Assembly: GCA_964461505.1 (NCBI GenBank) | Contig: CAYWUW010000001.1 | Location: 1 to 64,000 of the forward strand | Direction: 5' to 3' | Origin: HK-STAS-PATE-42 sp964461505 | GTDB taxonomy: Bacteria > Patescibacteriota > Saccharimonadia > Saccharimonadales > HK-STAS-PATE-42 | Length of the DNA stretch: 64,000 nucleotides | Shown here: positions 40,222 to 48,561 of the stretch, one piece after another | Layout of the letters: each line of letters starts with the position of its first letter | How positions within the stretch are numbered: the stretch's first letter is position 1 | Position numbers and translations under genes: made by a program | Notes under the pieces: model-generated | The model's input: only the letters and a program-made list of their open reading frames with translations | Database searches by the model: none | What the model was told of the DNA's origin: nothing

Positions 40222-41463
40222 GCACATTAACAAAATGGTTCTTTTTGGTAGTTTAAATATTGCTACCGAACAATCGGCGGTGGAACTGAAGGCCACCACT
40301 TTAAAATAGCCTTAGTACATGGTAACTTCTGTTGGTTTGTAAAATCTAACTTGGTGAGGCTGATTTTGAATTGAACTACTCTTTTTTTAGGAGGTATAGC
40401 TCGCAAGGATTCAAAAGTTTGAGGCCGCATTATTCTTTGATTTTTACCGACTTTGGTTATAAAAAAATCTCTCACTTCACATAAGTCTCTCTGGTTTTGG
40501 GTATAGATTATCTGAAACTCTTTACAAAAATAAAAAATTGCAAAAATAAAAAGCTGGTTGTTCGATAATGATATTTAAGCTCAAACTTGCTTGCAGTGGG
40601 GTTTTATTTTTAGATCCCCAATCAAGTTGGGGATGACGTGAGGGTTTAGGTTGTTCGATAATGATATTTAAGCTTAAGTTTTTTAAGTTTAATTTTGCTT
40701 GTAGGAGGATCTTATTTTTAGATTCCCGCCTGCGCGGGGATGACGGTGGTGGGCTATCTCCTCGTTTTCTATAAAAAGTAGGGGATATTCCAGACGAGCT
40801 GGAATAAGTTCTGCTCTTGTTTGTGTATTCTTTTGACTGGATCCCCAGTCGAGCATGTCATGGCGACATGCCATGGCTGGGGATGACGGTGGCGGGGATT
40901 AAGCCTGGCCTTCCTATTCCTCCCTTTGGGGGAGAGCCTGCCCCGCATTCATTGCGGGGTGGCCTGAAAGGCCGGAGGGGGCTTTCTAGAGTTTGTTAAG
41001 CTTAGCTTTCTTTTCCTCTTGCGTAGCATGGGTCCCGGCCTGCGCTGGGATGATTTAGAAAGGAGTGGGGGTGACGTGATGGGAACTTAAGTTTAGCCTA
41101 AGAATTGTCATCTCGAGCCTGCCGAGAGATCTCTATGGGTTTCAGCATGGGCACCTTTCTGTTATCCCGGCACTGAAATTAATTCAGCATAAACTCTGGC
41201 CGGGATCCAATCAATAGAGAAATCATCTTTTATCCTTCTTTTTTCAAAAAAGAAACAAAAACTTTTGCACTGCGGAAGCTACGCTTAAGCTTAATATAGA
41301 ATCTAGACCTTACTAGCTCGCTCCATCCTCGGGCGAACTTGTTGGACGATCTTGGAAAGAACAATATCTCGCCACCAAGCTTAACTGAAAAGCCCCAGAG
41401 CGTCGTTATCTTTACGAAAGGGGGTTTAGTTTAAGATGTCCGTTGTGTCTTTTGATTGGGTGG
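40222..41463. repeat. 1.2-kb gene-free repeat region
   Basis: I see no convincing gene here. Bases 40556 and 40649 start two copies of a roughly 93-bp tandem unit (GGTTGTTCGATAATGATATT). Palindromic repeats fill 40600-41230: AGATCCCCAATCAAGTTGGG, a TTCCCGCCTGCGCGGGGATG unit, the copy with a 25-bp insert at 40853, GGCCTGAAAGGCCGGAGGGG, GTCATCTCGAGCCTGCCGAG and CACTGAAATTAATTCAGC. From 41230 to 41400 runs a block shared with 44780 and 46920 (TACTAGCTCGCTCCATCCTC). Confidence 0.8.
40853..40877. repeat. 25-bp double-hairpin element, copy 4
   Basis: Inserted in the loop of GGATCCCCAGTCGAGC / GCTGGGGATGACG. The empty version of the same hairpin is at 18393-18415, which shows that the element is an addition to an existing palindrome. 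Confidence 0.88.
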
Positions 41464-41469
41464 TATAAT
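41464..41469 (+). promoter_or_regulatory. -10 box of the 41479 gene (extended, leaderless type)
   Basis: GGGTGGTATAAT: TATAAT 41464-41469 ends 9 nt before ATG 41479. Confidence 0.7.
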
Positions 41470-41478
41470 AACAGGGAT

Positions 41479-42792
41479 ATGGGAAAACGTAGGAATAAGA
41501 AGTTTGAGCCTTATGTGATTGAAGATCTGGCTTTAGAAAAGTTTGTGAATGGTGGGCAGGCGCTGGGTTATTCTAGCAAAGAATCTGGTGAGAAGCCGGT
41601 TTTTGTGTGGGGAGCTTTGCCTGGCGAAAAAGTTGATGTGCTGGTTACAAAATCTAGAAGAGGGGTTTTGGAAGGTCTGGCTGAAAGCATTAAGCTTAAA
41701 TCTCTAAAAAGAGTTGAGCCACAAAATGAGTATGAATATTTAAGTACAAGTCCGTGGCAAATTCTAGATTCTGGTTTTGAAAATGAGGTTAAACTTAATT
41801 TGCTCAAACAGACTTTTCGGCACGAGGCTGGCATTGATTTAAGTGAGATCGACTTCTATTCTGGAGATGAAGAATATGGTTATCGAAACAAGATGGAGTA
41901 TAACTTTTGGGGCGATGAGGGCGGAATTCACTTGGCTTTGCATAAGCGTGGTTCTGGGCAAAAGATTAAGCTTAAGGGTTCGGTTCTGGCTTCTGATGCA
42001 ATTAATAAAGCAGGAGAAGATCTGGTTACTAAGCTTAATTCTCTCGGGATTTTTGCAGGAGATTTGAAATCTGTAATTTTTAGATCTAACCGAAAAGGGG
42101 AGTGCGTGGCGGCCCTTTTTGTTAAGAAAGAAGATTTTAAGGAATTCGAGGTTCCAGAAAATCTAAAAGGTTTGGTTTGTTATTATTCTAATCCTAAATC
42201 TCCGGCCTCTGTTATTACTAAAGAACTGTGGGCTCTTGGTGATATTAAGCTTAGTGATCAAATTCTTGAAAATGAGATTTGGTATGATGTTAATTCTTTT
42301 TTTCAATTAAATATTCCTGTTTTTGAAGAGGCGTTAAAAGATATCAAAAAGTTCTTAGCCACTAAGCTTAATGTTGTGGATTTTTACGGAGGTGTTGGCA
42401 GTATTGGGATTTCTGTAGCTGGTGAAAATAATTTAGAGATTGTGGAACTTGATGGGCATAGTTCTAAAATGGCGAAACAAAATATTGCTAAGCTTAATTT
42501 TGGCGGCAGTGCAAGAATCTGGAATCTTTCTGCCGAGGATTCTTTAGAAAAAATTGTGCAAGATTCTGTTTTGATTGTGGATCCGCCTCGGGCTGGGTTG
42601 CACAAGAAAGTTGTTCAAAAGATTGCGGAGGTTAAGCCTGGGCAGTTGATCTATTTAAGCTGTAACCCTGTTACGCAAGCTCGAGATTTAAAAGAGATTA
42701 TTGATGCTGGTTATAAAATTAAGCTTGCTAGAGGTTACAACTTCTTTCCGAAAACTCCGCATATTGAGAGTTTAGTTATTTTGGAGCGTTAA
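41479..42792 (+). CDS. RNA 5-methyluridine methyltransferase (TrmA/RlmD family)
   Basis: A 437-residue SAM-dependent m5U methyltransferase acting on 23S rRNA or tRNA. An N-terminal TRAM-like domain (PYVIEDLALEKFVNGGQALGYSS...GALPGEKVDV) precedes the catalytic domain: YRNKMEYNFWG, NSFFQLNIPVFEEAL, DFYGGVGSIGISVA (motif I), VDPPRAGLH (motif IV) and the catalytic Cys in LIYLSCNPVTQARDL. The usual N-terminal Fe-S cysteine set is absent. ATG 41479 is chosen over upstream in-frame codons because of the leaderless promoter. It contains seven TAAGCTTA copies, a high density. Confidence 0.92.
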   Translation: MGKRRNKKFEPYVIEDLALEKFVNGGQALGYSSKESGEKPVFVWGALPGEKVDVLVTKSRRGVLEGLAESIKLKSLKRVEPQNEYEYLSTSPWQILDSGFENEVKLNLLKQTFRHEAGIDLSEIDFYSGDEEYGYRNKMEYNFWGDEGGIHLALHKRGSGQKIKLKGSVLASDAINKAGEDLVTKLNSLGIFAGDLKSVIFRSNRKGECVAALFVKKEDFKEFEVPENLKGLVCYYSNPKSPASVITKELWALGDIKLSDQILENEIWYDVNSFFQLNIPVFEEALKDIKKFLATKLNVVDFYGGVGSIGISVAGENNLEIVELDGHSSKMAKQNIAKLNFGGSARIWNLSAEDSLEKIVQDSVLIVDPPRAGLHKKVVQKIAEVKPGQLIYLSCNPVTQARDLKEIIDAGYKIKLARGYNFFPKTPHIESLVILER

Positions 42793-42835
42793 GTTAGATA
42801 TTTATTTTCTGAGGGTGGCGGTTAACCTTGAACTG

Positions 42836-43264
42836 TCAATAAAAAGATCCAGTGCATCTTTTTATGCTTGGTACGACTATATCGGAATTAAGTAGAGTTT
42901 TTGTGTGCACGCCTTCTGCTTGTAATGTGACTACACTAAGCTTAACTACTTTTACTAATTCTAAATCGATTAGGCCGTTGCCTATTGCGGCACATTTCTC
43001 AGGATTAAGGTTTTGGGCTAGGCTTTTTTTATCGGCGGCAGTCTTCGCCAGTCGCCATTCTATGTTTAGATCTTTGGCTATAGTATCCGCATCACCTCTT
43101 GTGTCACCTGTAAATAATATTAGCCTGAACCCTGCGGACTTAAGCTTAGCGAGACGTTCTTTTACGCCTTCCACTATAACGCCTCCAACTGATAGTGTTC
43201 CATTTAAGTCTAATATTATTGTATCTATGGAAAAATCTTTGGTTCCCGGAATATTGTATTTCAT
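42836..43264 (-). CDS. HAD-like phosphatase (soluble P-type ATPase-like, COG4087 pattern)
   Basis: A 142-residue HAD-superfamily protein. Motif I is ILDLNGTLS (D19, N21), where the usual second Asp is Asn as in P-type ATPase-like soluble phosphatases. The rest follows: LILFTGDTRGDAD (motif II), KTAADKKSL (Lys, motif III region) and AIGNGLIDLELVKVVKLSVV (motif IV). It lacks the membrane part of a real P-type ATPase. The substrate is unknown. It is a lone minus-strand gene. Confidence 0.82.
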   Translation of the reverse strand: MKYNIPGTKDFSIDTIILDLNGTLSVGGVIVEGVKERLAKLKSAGFRLILFTGDTRGDADTIAKDLNIEWRLAKTAADKKSLAQNLNPEKCAAIGNGLIDLELVKVVKLSVVTLQAEGVHTKTLLNSDIVVPSIKRCTGSFY

Positions 43265-43302
43265 AAATTCTATACTTTAGTTGTTAACTGTAACTATAAT
43301 GC

Positions 43303-43308
43303 TAAACT
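43303..43308 (+). promoter_or_regulatory. -10-like TAAACT before the 43318 nuclease gene
   Basis: TAAACT ends 9 nt before ATG 43318; a TATAAT at 43295-43300 is an alternative. No Shine-Dalgarno is visible. Confidence 0.4.
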
Positions 43309-43317
43309 TAATTATAT

Positions 43318-44076
43318 ATGAGTGAGGTGAAGAAGTTGGGGTATCGGGGGGTTTTTGATCTGAGTAATCCGGATCCATTTAGAATCTCGCGTTCTAAAAT
43401 CGATCTTTTTTTGAATTGTGAGCGATGTTTTTGGTTGGAGGTTAGAAAAGGAATTAAACGTCCGCCTGGCTTTCCGTTTAATATTAATTCGGCAATTGAT
43501 GAGCTCTTAAAACGTGAGTTCGATGTCTATCGCTTAGAAAAAAAACCGCATCCGATTATGATTGAAAATAAGCTTAGTGGAGTAATTCCGTTTGAGCATG
43601 AAGATATTGAAGTTTGGCGCGAGAATTTTACGGGGATTCAATATTATGATGAGGCACTAAACTTAATTATTTTTGGAGCGGTGGATGATATCTGGGTTAA
43701 TGGGGCAGGGGAGTTAATTGTGGTTGATTATAAATCTACCTCTAAAAAAGGAGAGGTAACACTTGATGCTGATTGGCAGATTGGCTATAAAAGGCAGATG
43801 GAATGTTATCAGTGGTTGCTGAGGCAAATTGGATTTAAGGTTAGTGACACTGGTTATTTTGTGTATGCAAATGGAGATAGCAGCGCGGAAGGGTTCTTTA
43901 ATGAAGTTAAGTTTAATACAAAATTGATAAGTTACAGTGGTAATGATGAGTGGGTGGGGCCAACTCTTGTTAAGCTTAAAAAGTGTATGGAAAGTGATGA
44001 GATGCCAAAGTTTGGCGGTGCTTGCGAGTATTGTAAGTATGTGGGCGAGAGGTTGAAGTTAAGCTGGGGGAGTTAG
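43318..44076 (+). CDS. PD-(D/E)XK nuclease, Cas4/RecB-like
   Basis: A 252-residue nuclease-fold protein. The N-terminal SRSKIDLFLNCERCFWLEVRKGI resembles the start of Cas4/PDDEXK_1 proteins. The active site is GAVDDIWV (motif II Asp) and LIVVDYKSTSKKG (the DxK motif). The C-terminus has CEYCKYVGERL. The two CxxC pairs (NCERC, CEYC) could ligate an Fe-S cluster, as in Cas4 and AddB. No CRISPR array or other cas gene is in the window, so it is likely a solitary repair or defence nuclease. No partner is evident. Confidence 0.8.
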   Translation: MSEVKKLGYRGVFDLSNPDPFRISRSKIDLFLNCERCFWLEVRKGIKRPPGFPFNINSAIDELLKREFDVYRLEKKPHPIMIENKLSGVIPFEHEDIEVWRENFTGIQYYDEALNLIIFGAVDDIWVNGAGELIVVDYKSTSKKGEVTLDADWQIGYKRQMECYQWLLRQIGFKVSDTGYFVYANGDSSAEGFFNEVKFNTKLISYSGNDEWVGPTLVKLKKCMESDEMPKFGGACEYCKYVGERLKLSWGS

Positions 44077-44175
44077 GTTTTATTTGTGTGTGCGTGGTGC
44101 GAACTCTAGCCTGTGCTAAGATGACAAGAATTGGTGGTATAATTTTGTTTAAATATTAAGCTTAAGTTTTTATAT

Positions 44176-44667
44176 ATGCCAGAAGAAAAGAAATCTTTGT
44201 ATGCTCCATTTTTATTGGTGATGTTAATTTTAAGTAGTATTGTGACATCTTTTATGATTATTGGTTTGGTTGTTGGTGTGATCAATTTTGTGTTTAGCAC
44301 TGCTGTTGTAGTCGATAGCGTAGAAAGTGCTAGCGTAATGAGAGGTGTTGTGGCTTTTGGGCAAGTTCTGATTGCGGTTGGTTCTGCTGTGGCTCTGGCT
44401 TTATTGTGGATGCGCAAGAAGGAGGGGTTAATTTTAAAGATGATACTTTTGGCCTTTTCGAGCTTGGTGAGTGTTCTGGCGGTTAATTATAGTTATGGTT
44501 TCTCTGGCTTAGTAGAAGGTTCTACGGTGCGATTAGTTATTTTGATGATTGGGATTCTGGCGGTTCTTTGGAATGGTGGAATTGCAACTTTGTGGTATTT
44601 TGCGTGGCGGGCTCAAGAAAAGTATGATGGAATTGGGAAGTTTTTGGGTTCTAAAAAAGTGGATTAA
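44176..44667 (+). CDS. Hypothetical four-helix membrane protein
   Basis: Not recognised. A 163-residue protein with helices at about 10-38, 60-80, 88-108 and 125-145, separated by short loops. The N-terminus MPEEKKSLYAPFL is cytoplasmic. The C-terminus RAQEKYDGIGKFLGSKKVD is charged. It has an extended -10 (TATAAT 44136-44141) 34 nt upstream, with a TTAAGCTTAAG between. The TAA stop lies in a TTAAGCTTAG. Confidence 0.65.
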   Translation: MPEEKKSLYAPFLLVMLILSSIVTSFMIIGLVVGVINFVFSTAVVVDSVESASVMRGVVAFGQVLIAVGSAVALALLWMRKKEGLILKMILLAFSSLVSVLAVNYSYGFSGLVEGSTVRLVILMIGILAVLWNGGIATLWYFAWRAQEKYDGIGKFLGSKKVD

Positions 44668-44734
44668 GCTTAGCCGAAATATCTTACTTTCTTTATTTCT
44701 TTTCTTTTCTTTTGTTGTGGATGCTTTTTGTCAT

Positions 44735-44915
44735 CTTAGACTTGGCTAGGGGCTCAATCAAATAAATGTCCTTTTACTATTTTTCTTTTTTTGAAAAAAA
44801 GAAACAAAAAACTTCTGCCCTCGAATCCGTTTCTAAACAAAGAAGCTTAGTGTTCGCTTTTTTGGGGCGGATGGTCGGGCACCGAAACGAGTTTGGGGTT
44901 GATGTGATTTGGATC
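44735..44915. repeat. Repeat block upstream of serS
   Basis: It contains a long inverted A/T segment (TTTCTTTTTTTGAAAAAAAG) related to one at 41230, then GGGGCGGATGGTCGGGC, also at 47327. The serS promoter follows directly. Confidence 0.65.
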
Positions 44916-44926
44916 TAGTTCGGTGG

Positions 44927-44932
44927 TATAAT
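44927..44932 (+). promoter_or_regulatory. -10 box of serS (extended, leaderless type)
   Basis: CGGTGGTATAAT: TATAAT 44927-44932 ends 11 nt before ATG 44944, the same spacing as lysS. Confidence 0.7.
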
Positions 44933-44943
44933 TGGGGTTAGAT

Positions 44944-46251
44944 ATGTTGGATATTAAGTTGGTTCGTGAGAATCCGGAAGTTGTTAAAACGGCTGCAAAG
45001 AATAAGAATTTACAGGTTGATGTTGATCGGCTTTTGGTTGTTGATGGGCAAGTTCTATCTTTAAGGCAAAAGTTAGATGATTTACGGCAGAAGCGGAATG
45101 AGAATTCTGAAAAGATGCAAAAAAGTGGAGGTGGGAAGCCTTCTAACGAACAGATTGAAGCAGGGAAGAAGTTGAAAGATGAGATTGCGGCCACAGAAAC
45201 TGAGCTTAATCCGCTAGAAGAAGAGTGGCTAAGCTTAATGTATAGTTTGCCGAATATTCCGGAGCCAGAAGTTCCGGTTGGGGCAAGCGAAGAAGAAAAT
45301 GTGGTTGTTGCGGAATTTGGCCAAAAACCAGAATTTAGTTTTGAGCCTAAAAATCACTGGGAAATTGCTCGGGCTAAGGGTTGGATTGATAAAGAACGGG
45401 CGGCGAAAGTGGCTGGTTCCAGGTTTGCTTATGTGAAGGGAGAGATGTTCAAGCTCCAATTTGCATTAGTCAATTTTGTTTCCGACAGATTGACTGATGA
45501 GAGTTGGCTAGAGAGAGTGGCCAAAAAAGCTAAGCTTAATGTTTCGCATAAATCTTTTGTTCCGGTTATTCCGCCGATGATGGTTAAAACAGAGCCGTTT
45601 AAGGGCACGGCGAGGTTGAGTAAAGAAGAGCAGACTTATCAGCTTGAGGGTGAGGAACTCTGGCTTAATGCGAGTGCTGAACACAGTATTTGCCCAATGT
45701 ATATGGATGAGATTTTGCAGGAAGATGAACTCCCGATAAGATATCTGGGTTATGCAACATCTTTTAGAAAAGAGGCCGGAACTTACGGTAAAGACATGGA
45801 AGGCATTTTGCGTATGCATCAGTTTGATAAGTTAGAGATGGAATCTTTTACAACTAAAGAAGAAAGCAAAGACGAGCATCTTTTTTTGATTGCGATTCAG
45901 CAAGAGCTTCTTGAGGAACTGGGCCTGTATTATCATTTTTTGGAAAAGTGTACAGCTGATATTGGAACTCCAAATGCTAAGGGTGTAGATCTTGAAACAT
46001 GGTTTCCGGGGCAGGATAAGTTTAGGGAAACTTCTAGTGCAGATTTGATGAATGATTTTCAGGCCAGAAGGTTGAATATGCGAGTTCGTAGAAAGAATGG
46101 GGATTTGGAGTTGATGCACACGAATGATGCGACTGGAATTGTGATGAGCAGGATTCCTCCGGCAATTTTGGAGAATTATCAGACTGAGAATGGGGATGTG
46201 GTTGTTCCAGAAGTTTTGAGGCCTTATTTGGGCGGCAGAGAGCTGATTTAA
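44944..46251 (+). CDS. serS: Seryl-tRNA synthetase
   Basis: Class II enzyme charging tRNA-Ser. MLDIKLVRENPEVVKTAAKNKN leads into the long N-terminal coiled coil (about 30-100). Motif 1 region is VNFVSDRLTDESWLERV, motif 2 FRKEAGTYGKDMEGILRMHQFDKLE, and motif 3 includes SCNDATGIVMSR-like HTNDATGIVMSRIPPAILENYQ. At about 435 residues it is complete. ATG 44944 is the natural start and fits the promoter; TTG 44932 lies inside the -10 box. Confidence 0.96.
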   Translation: MLDIKLVRENPEVVKTAAKNKNLQVDVDRLLVVDGQVLSLRQKLDDLRQKRNENSEKMQKSGGGKPSNEQIEAGKKLKDEIAATETELNPLEEEWLSLMYSLPNIPEPEVPVGASEEENVVVAEFGQKPEFSFEPKNHWEIARAKGWIDKERAAKVAGSRFAYVKGEMFKLQFALVNFVSDRLTDESWLERVAKKAKLNVSHKSFVPVIPPMMVKTEPFKGTARLSKEEQTYQLEGEELWLNASAEHSICPMYMDEILQEDELPIRYLGYATSFRKEAGTYGKDMEGILRMHQFDKLEMESFTTKEESKDEHLFLIAIQQELLEELGLYYHFLEKCTADIGTPNAKGVDLETWFPGQDKFRETSSADLMNDFQARRLNMRVRRKNGDLELMHTNDATGIVMSRIPPAILENYQTENGDVVVPEVLRPYLGGRELI

Positions 46252-46314
46252 GTTTTAGCTTACTTGCTCGCCTCTGTCTCCTAGGCCTTGGGGTTTTGTG
46301 GTAAGCGAGGGGTG

Positions 46315-46348
46315 GTATAATTTAGGGTGTGTAAATGAAGGGAGTTTT
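46315..46348 (+). promoter_or_regulatory. hpf promoter and short leader
   Basis: GGTGGTATAAT places TATAAT at 46315-46320, 28 nt before ATG 46349. Unlike the leaderless genes, the leader has a Shine-Dalgarno (GAAGGGAG) 5-6 nt before the start. Confidence 0.65.
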
Positions 46349-46729
46349 ATGGAATTTACGTTATCTGTCAGGCATTTAAAGAAGGGTCAAAAACTACCCA
46401 AAAGTGTGCAGGAATTAATCGATAAAAAAGTAGCTAAGCTTGCGGAGGTGGTTCCGGCTCATGCTAAAAAAAGTGCTAAGTTAGAACTTATTCTTGATGA
46501 GGCAGATAATAGCAAAAAAGGGGAGAAGTTCCATTTTGAGGCTAAGCTTAATTTGCCAGAAAAGATATTGATTTCAGGGGTGAGTTCTAAATCTGCAGAG
46601 CAGGCTATAGAAAAAGCGGAGGCCAAGCTCTTGCGCCAGGTTCGTAAATATAAAATTCAGCACCATACTTTAAAAAAGATGGACAAGAAGACTTTGGCTA
46701 AGCTTAGGAAGATTCTGAAAAGAGGTTAA
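46349..46729 (+). CDS. hpf: Ribosome hibernation promoting factor (HPF/RaiA family)
   Basis: A 126-residue ribosome-associated inhibitor that binds the small-subunit decoding area in slow growth. The sequence MEFTLSVRHLKKGQKLPKSVQELIDKKVAKLAEVV, KLELILDEADNSKKGEKFHFEAKLNLPEKILIS and SAEQAIEKAEAKLLRQVRKYK follows the beta-alpha-beta3-alpha pattern of the family. It is the short form without the dimerisation domain. ATG 46349 was chosen because of the Shine-Dalgarno and family start; upstream codons would add 17 unlikely residues. It follows serS. Confidence 0.86.
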   Translation: MEFTLSVRHLKKGQKLPKSVQELIDKKVAKLAEVVPAHAKKSAKLELILDEADNSKKGEKFHFEAKLNLPEKILISGVSSKSAEQAIEKAEAKLLRQVRKYKIQHHTLKKMDKKTLAKLRKILKRG

Positions 46730-47386
46730 GTTTAAGCTTAGTCTGATTTATTCCTCCCCCCCTTTTTTTTTGGGGGGGAGCCTGCCCCGCATTCATTGCG
46801 GGGTGGCTTGAAAGGCTGGAGGGGGCTTTTTTAAGCTTAGGCTCTATTTTCTGAGGTTTTTCTCTTTACTCTTTCTCACCCTTCCCCTAACCCCTCCCTC
46901 AAGGGAGGGGAATTGCCCTGCGGAAGCTACGCTTAAGATTAGAAAACGGTCTGAACCTTACTAGCTCGCTCCATCCTCGGGCGAGCTCGTTGAACAATAC
47001 TAGAAGGCTCCGAGAGGTAAAGGTTGATGGTAATTAAGCTTAGTTCCTGTATCTGTCATCCCGGACTTGATCTGGGATCCTATAAATAAGGATTCTTCTT
47101 TTTTGACCGGATCCTCAGCCATGGCATGTCATGGCGACATGCCATGGCTGGGGATGACGGAGAAAGGTGTGCGGATGCCAGTGTCTGGAGATTAAGCTTA
47201 ATTTATATCTAAGATTCCCGCCTCCCCGCTTCGCCATGTAGGCTACACAGGGCAAGCCGCGAGGATGACGGAGGTGGGGACGGGGATGACAGAGAAAGGT
47301 GCGGGGATGACAAATAGGGGTGGGGGCGGATGGTCGGGCGCCGAACGATTAAGGTTTTGGACTGGCGTTTAAGCTTGGGGCTCTGT
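46730..47386. repeat. Palindromic repeat cluster
   Basis: No gene is seen here. It holds a G-rich/C-rich palindrome (46752-46785), a GGCTTGAAAGGCTGGAGGGG unit, CAACCCCTCCCTCAAGGGAG (about 46890), the block CTACGCTTAAGATTAG...TACTAGCTCGCTCCATCCTC, GTCATCCCGGACTTGATCTG (47057), the fifth 25-bp element (47124) and TTCCCGCCTCCCCGCTTCGC...GAGGATGACGG (47213), the source family of the insert in the 31110 gene. Confidence 0.85.
47124..47148. repeat. 25-bp double-hairpin element, copy 5
   Basis: It lies between GGATCCTCAGCCATG and GCTGGGGATGACGG. Its left flank has an extra CATGG, extending the palindrome compared with copy 4. Confidence 0.85.
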
Positions 47387-48016
47387 TTAGATTTTTTGGA
47401 GGATGGCGAGAGAGTGGGTGATTTTGGTTAGTTTGAAGTTCTTATTAAGCTTAAGGAATTCATCTGTGGCTTTTTTGGCTCCAGGTAGCGCGGGGTTGTC
47501 GTAATCATCCACAATAATTACCGCTCCACTCGAGGTTTTATCTTTAATTAAGTTTAGAGAATCTTGAATTGAGCTATAAAAATCTCCATCCAAAAAGGCA
47601 AAGCAGATATTTTTTGGGAGATCTTTTTGTTTTAAATCTGAAAACCAAGCTTTTTTAACTTTGACATTTTTTAAACTTAAGCTAGATTTTTTAAAGTTAA
47701 GCTTAAGCTGAGATTTTGTAGCGATGAGTTCGCCTTGGATAAAATCTTGCCCGGCGGCAGATTGATCTTCTAGTTCTTTTTTTGGTAAGCCTGCAAATGA
47801 ATCGTAAAGGTAGAGCCGCTTTTTTGGGGTGAGTTCTAAAATTAATCTTTGCAAAAAGAGGCTGGTTGTGCCGGCAAAGCAGCCGAGTTCGAGAACATCT
47901 CCGCGAATGTTTAAGCTTAGCGTTTTTTCTAATTCTTGCAAAATTACAAGGAGTTCATCTGGCTCGATTTGTTCGGAGATGATGGGGTAACTTTGAATTA
48001 AGCTTAAAGCGTTCAC
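47387..48016 (-). CDS. TylF/MycF-like O-methyltransferase
   Basis: A 209-residue class I methyltransferase. Motif I is GDVLELGCFAGTTSLFLQRLI, followed by RLYLYDSFAGLPKKE (TylF signature DSFxGLP), FAFLDGDFYSSIQDSLNLI (the metal-binding DGD), and VIIVDDYDNPALPGAKKATDEFL. Family members methylate sugars of macrolides or, in other bacteria, surface glycans; the substrate here is unknown. The short length and N-terminus suggest a minimal enzyme. It lies 5 nt downstream of the HIT gene on the minus strand, forming a two-gene operon. Confidence 0.88.
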   Translation of the reverse strand: MNALSLIQSYPIISEQIEPDELLVILQELEKTLSLNIRGDVLELGCFAGTTSLFLQRLILELTPKKRLYLYDSFAGLPKKELEDQSAAGQDFIQGELIATKSQLKLNFKKSSLSLKNVKVKKAWFSDLKQKDLPKNICFAFLDGDFYSSIQDSLNLIKDKTSSGAVIIVDDYDNPALPGAKKATDEFLKLNKNFKLTKITHSLAILQKI

Positions 48017-48021
48017 GATGC

Positions 48022-48435
48022 TTAATTTAGGTTTAGCTTAATTTTTTTGACTTGTTCTTCTAGACTTTTTGAATCTGCTGGAGGTTGCGGCTTTTTAAGA
48101 TCTTCACTTTGGTAAAGAGGAGTAATGTGAATGTGGGCGTGCGGAACTCCAAAACCTTCGACGATGAGGCCAACTCTGGGCGGTGCGTAAGTTAAGCTTA
48201 GAGCCTGACGGATTTTTTTGGCTATCTCGAACAAATAATGATAGTTTTTAGAATCTAGATCCCAGAGATGATCTTGATGAGTTTTTGGGATAAGCAGAGT
48301 GTGGCCAGGGTTGGTGGGGTTAAGATCTAAAAATGCTAAGCTTAAATCATCTTCGTAGATTTTGTGGCAGGGAATATCTTTGGCGATAATCTTGCAAAAA
48401 ATACAGCTGGGATCGTGTTTAAAATCTGGATGCAT
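48022..48435 (-). CDS. HIT family protein (Hint-like nucleotide hydrolase)
   Basis: A 137-residue histidine-triad protein. The N-terminus DPSCIFCKIIAKDIPCHKIYEDDLSLAFLDLNPTNPGHTLLIPK and the active site VPHAHIHITPL (HAHIH triad) are clear. Family members hydrolyse nucleotide phosphoramidates or dinucleotides. The CIFC pair with later His might bind zinc as in some Hint proteins. The C-terminus is a Lys-rich tail. It is the first gene of the minus-strand pair with the TylF-like methyltransferase. Confidence 0.93.
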   Translation of the reverse strand: MHPDFKHDPSCIFCKIIAKDIPCHKIYEDDLSLAFLDLNPTNPGHTLLIPKTHQDHLWDLDSKNYHYLFEIAKKIRQALSLTYAPPRVGLIVEGFGVPHAHIHITPLYQSEDLKKPQPPADSKSLEEQVKKIKLNLN

Positions 48436-48561
48436 AGTTTTTATTCTACAATATTCTTGAAAAAGAGAGTAAAATTAGCAGACATTGAGCAGTGTTTCTG
48501 TTAGAATTAAGCTTAATCGATCTAAAATATCTTTTTAGAAAAACATAAGAGGAGAGTAGTT

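Noticed and set aside
40263..40475. 70-codon minus-strand ORF (MRDFFITKVGKNQRIMRPQT) in the repeat region
   Set aside because: GTG start with no ribosome site or promoter, and no recognisable family. Kept out of the feature list.
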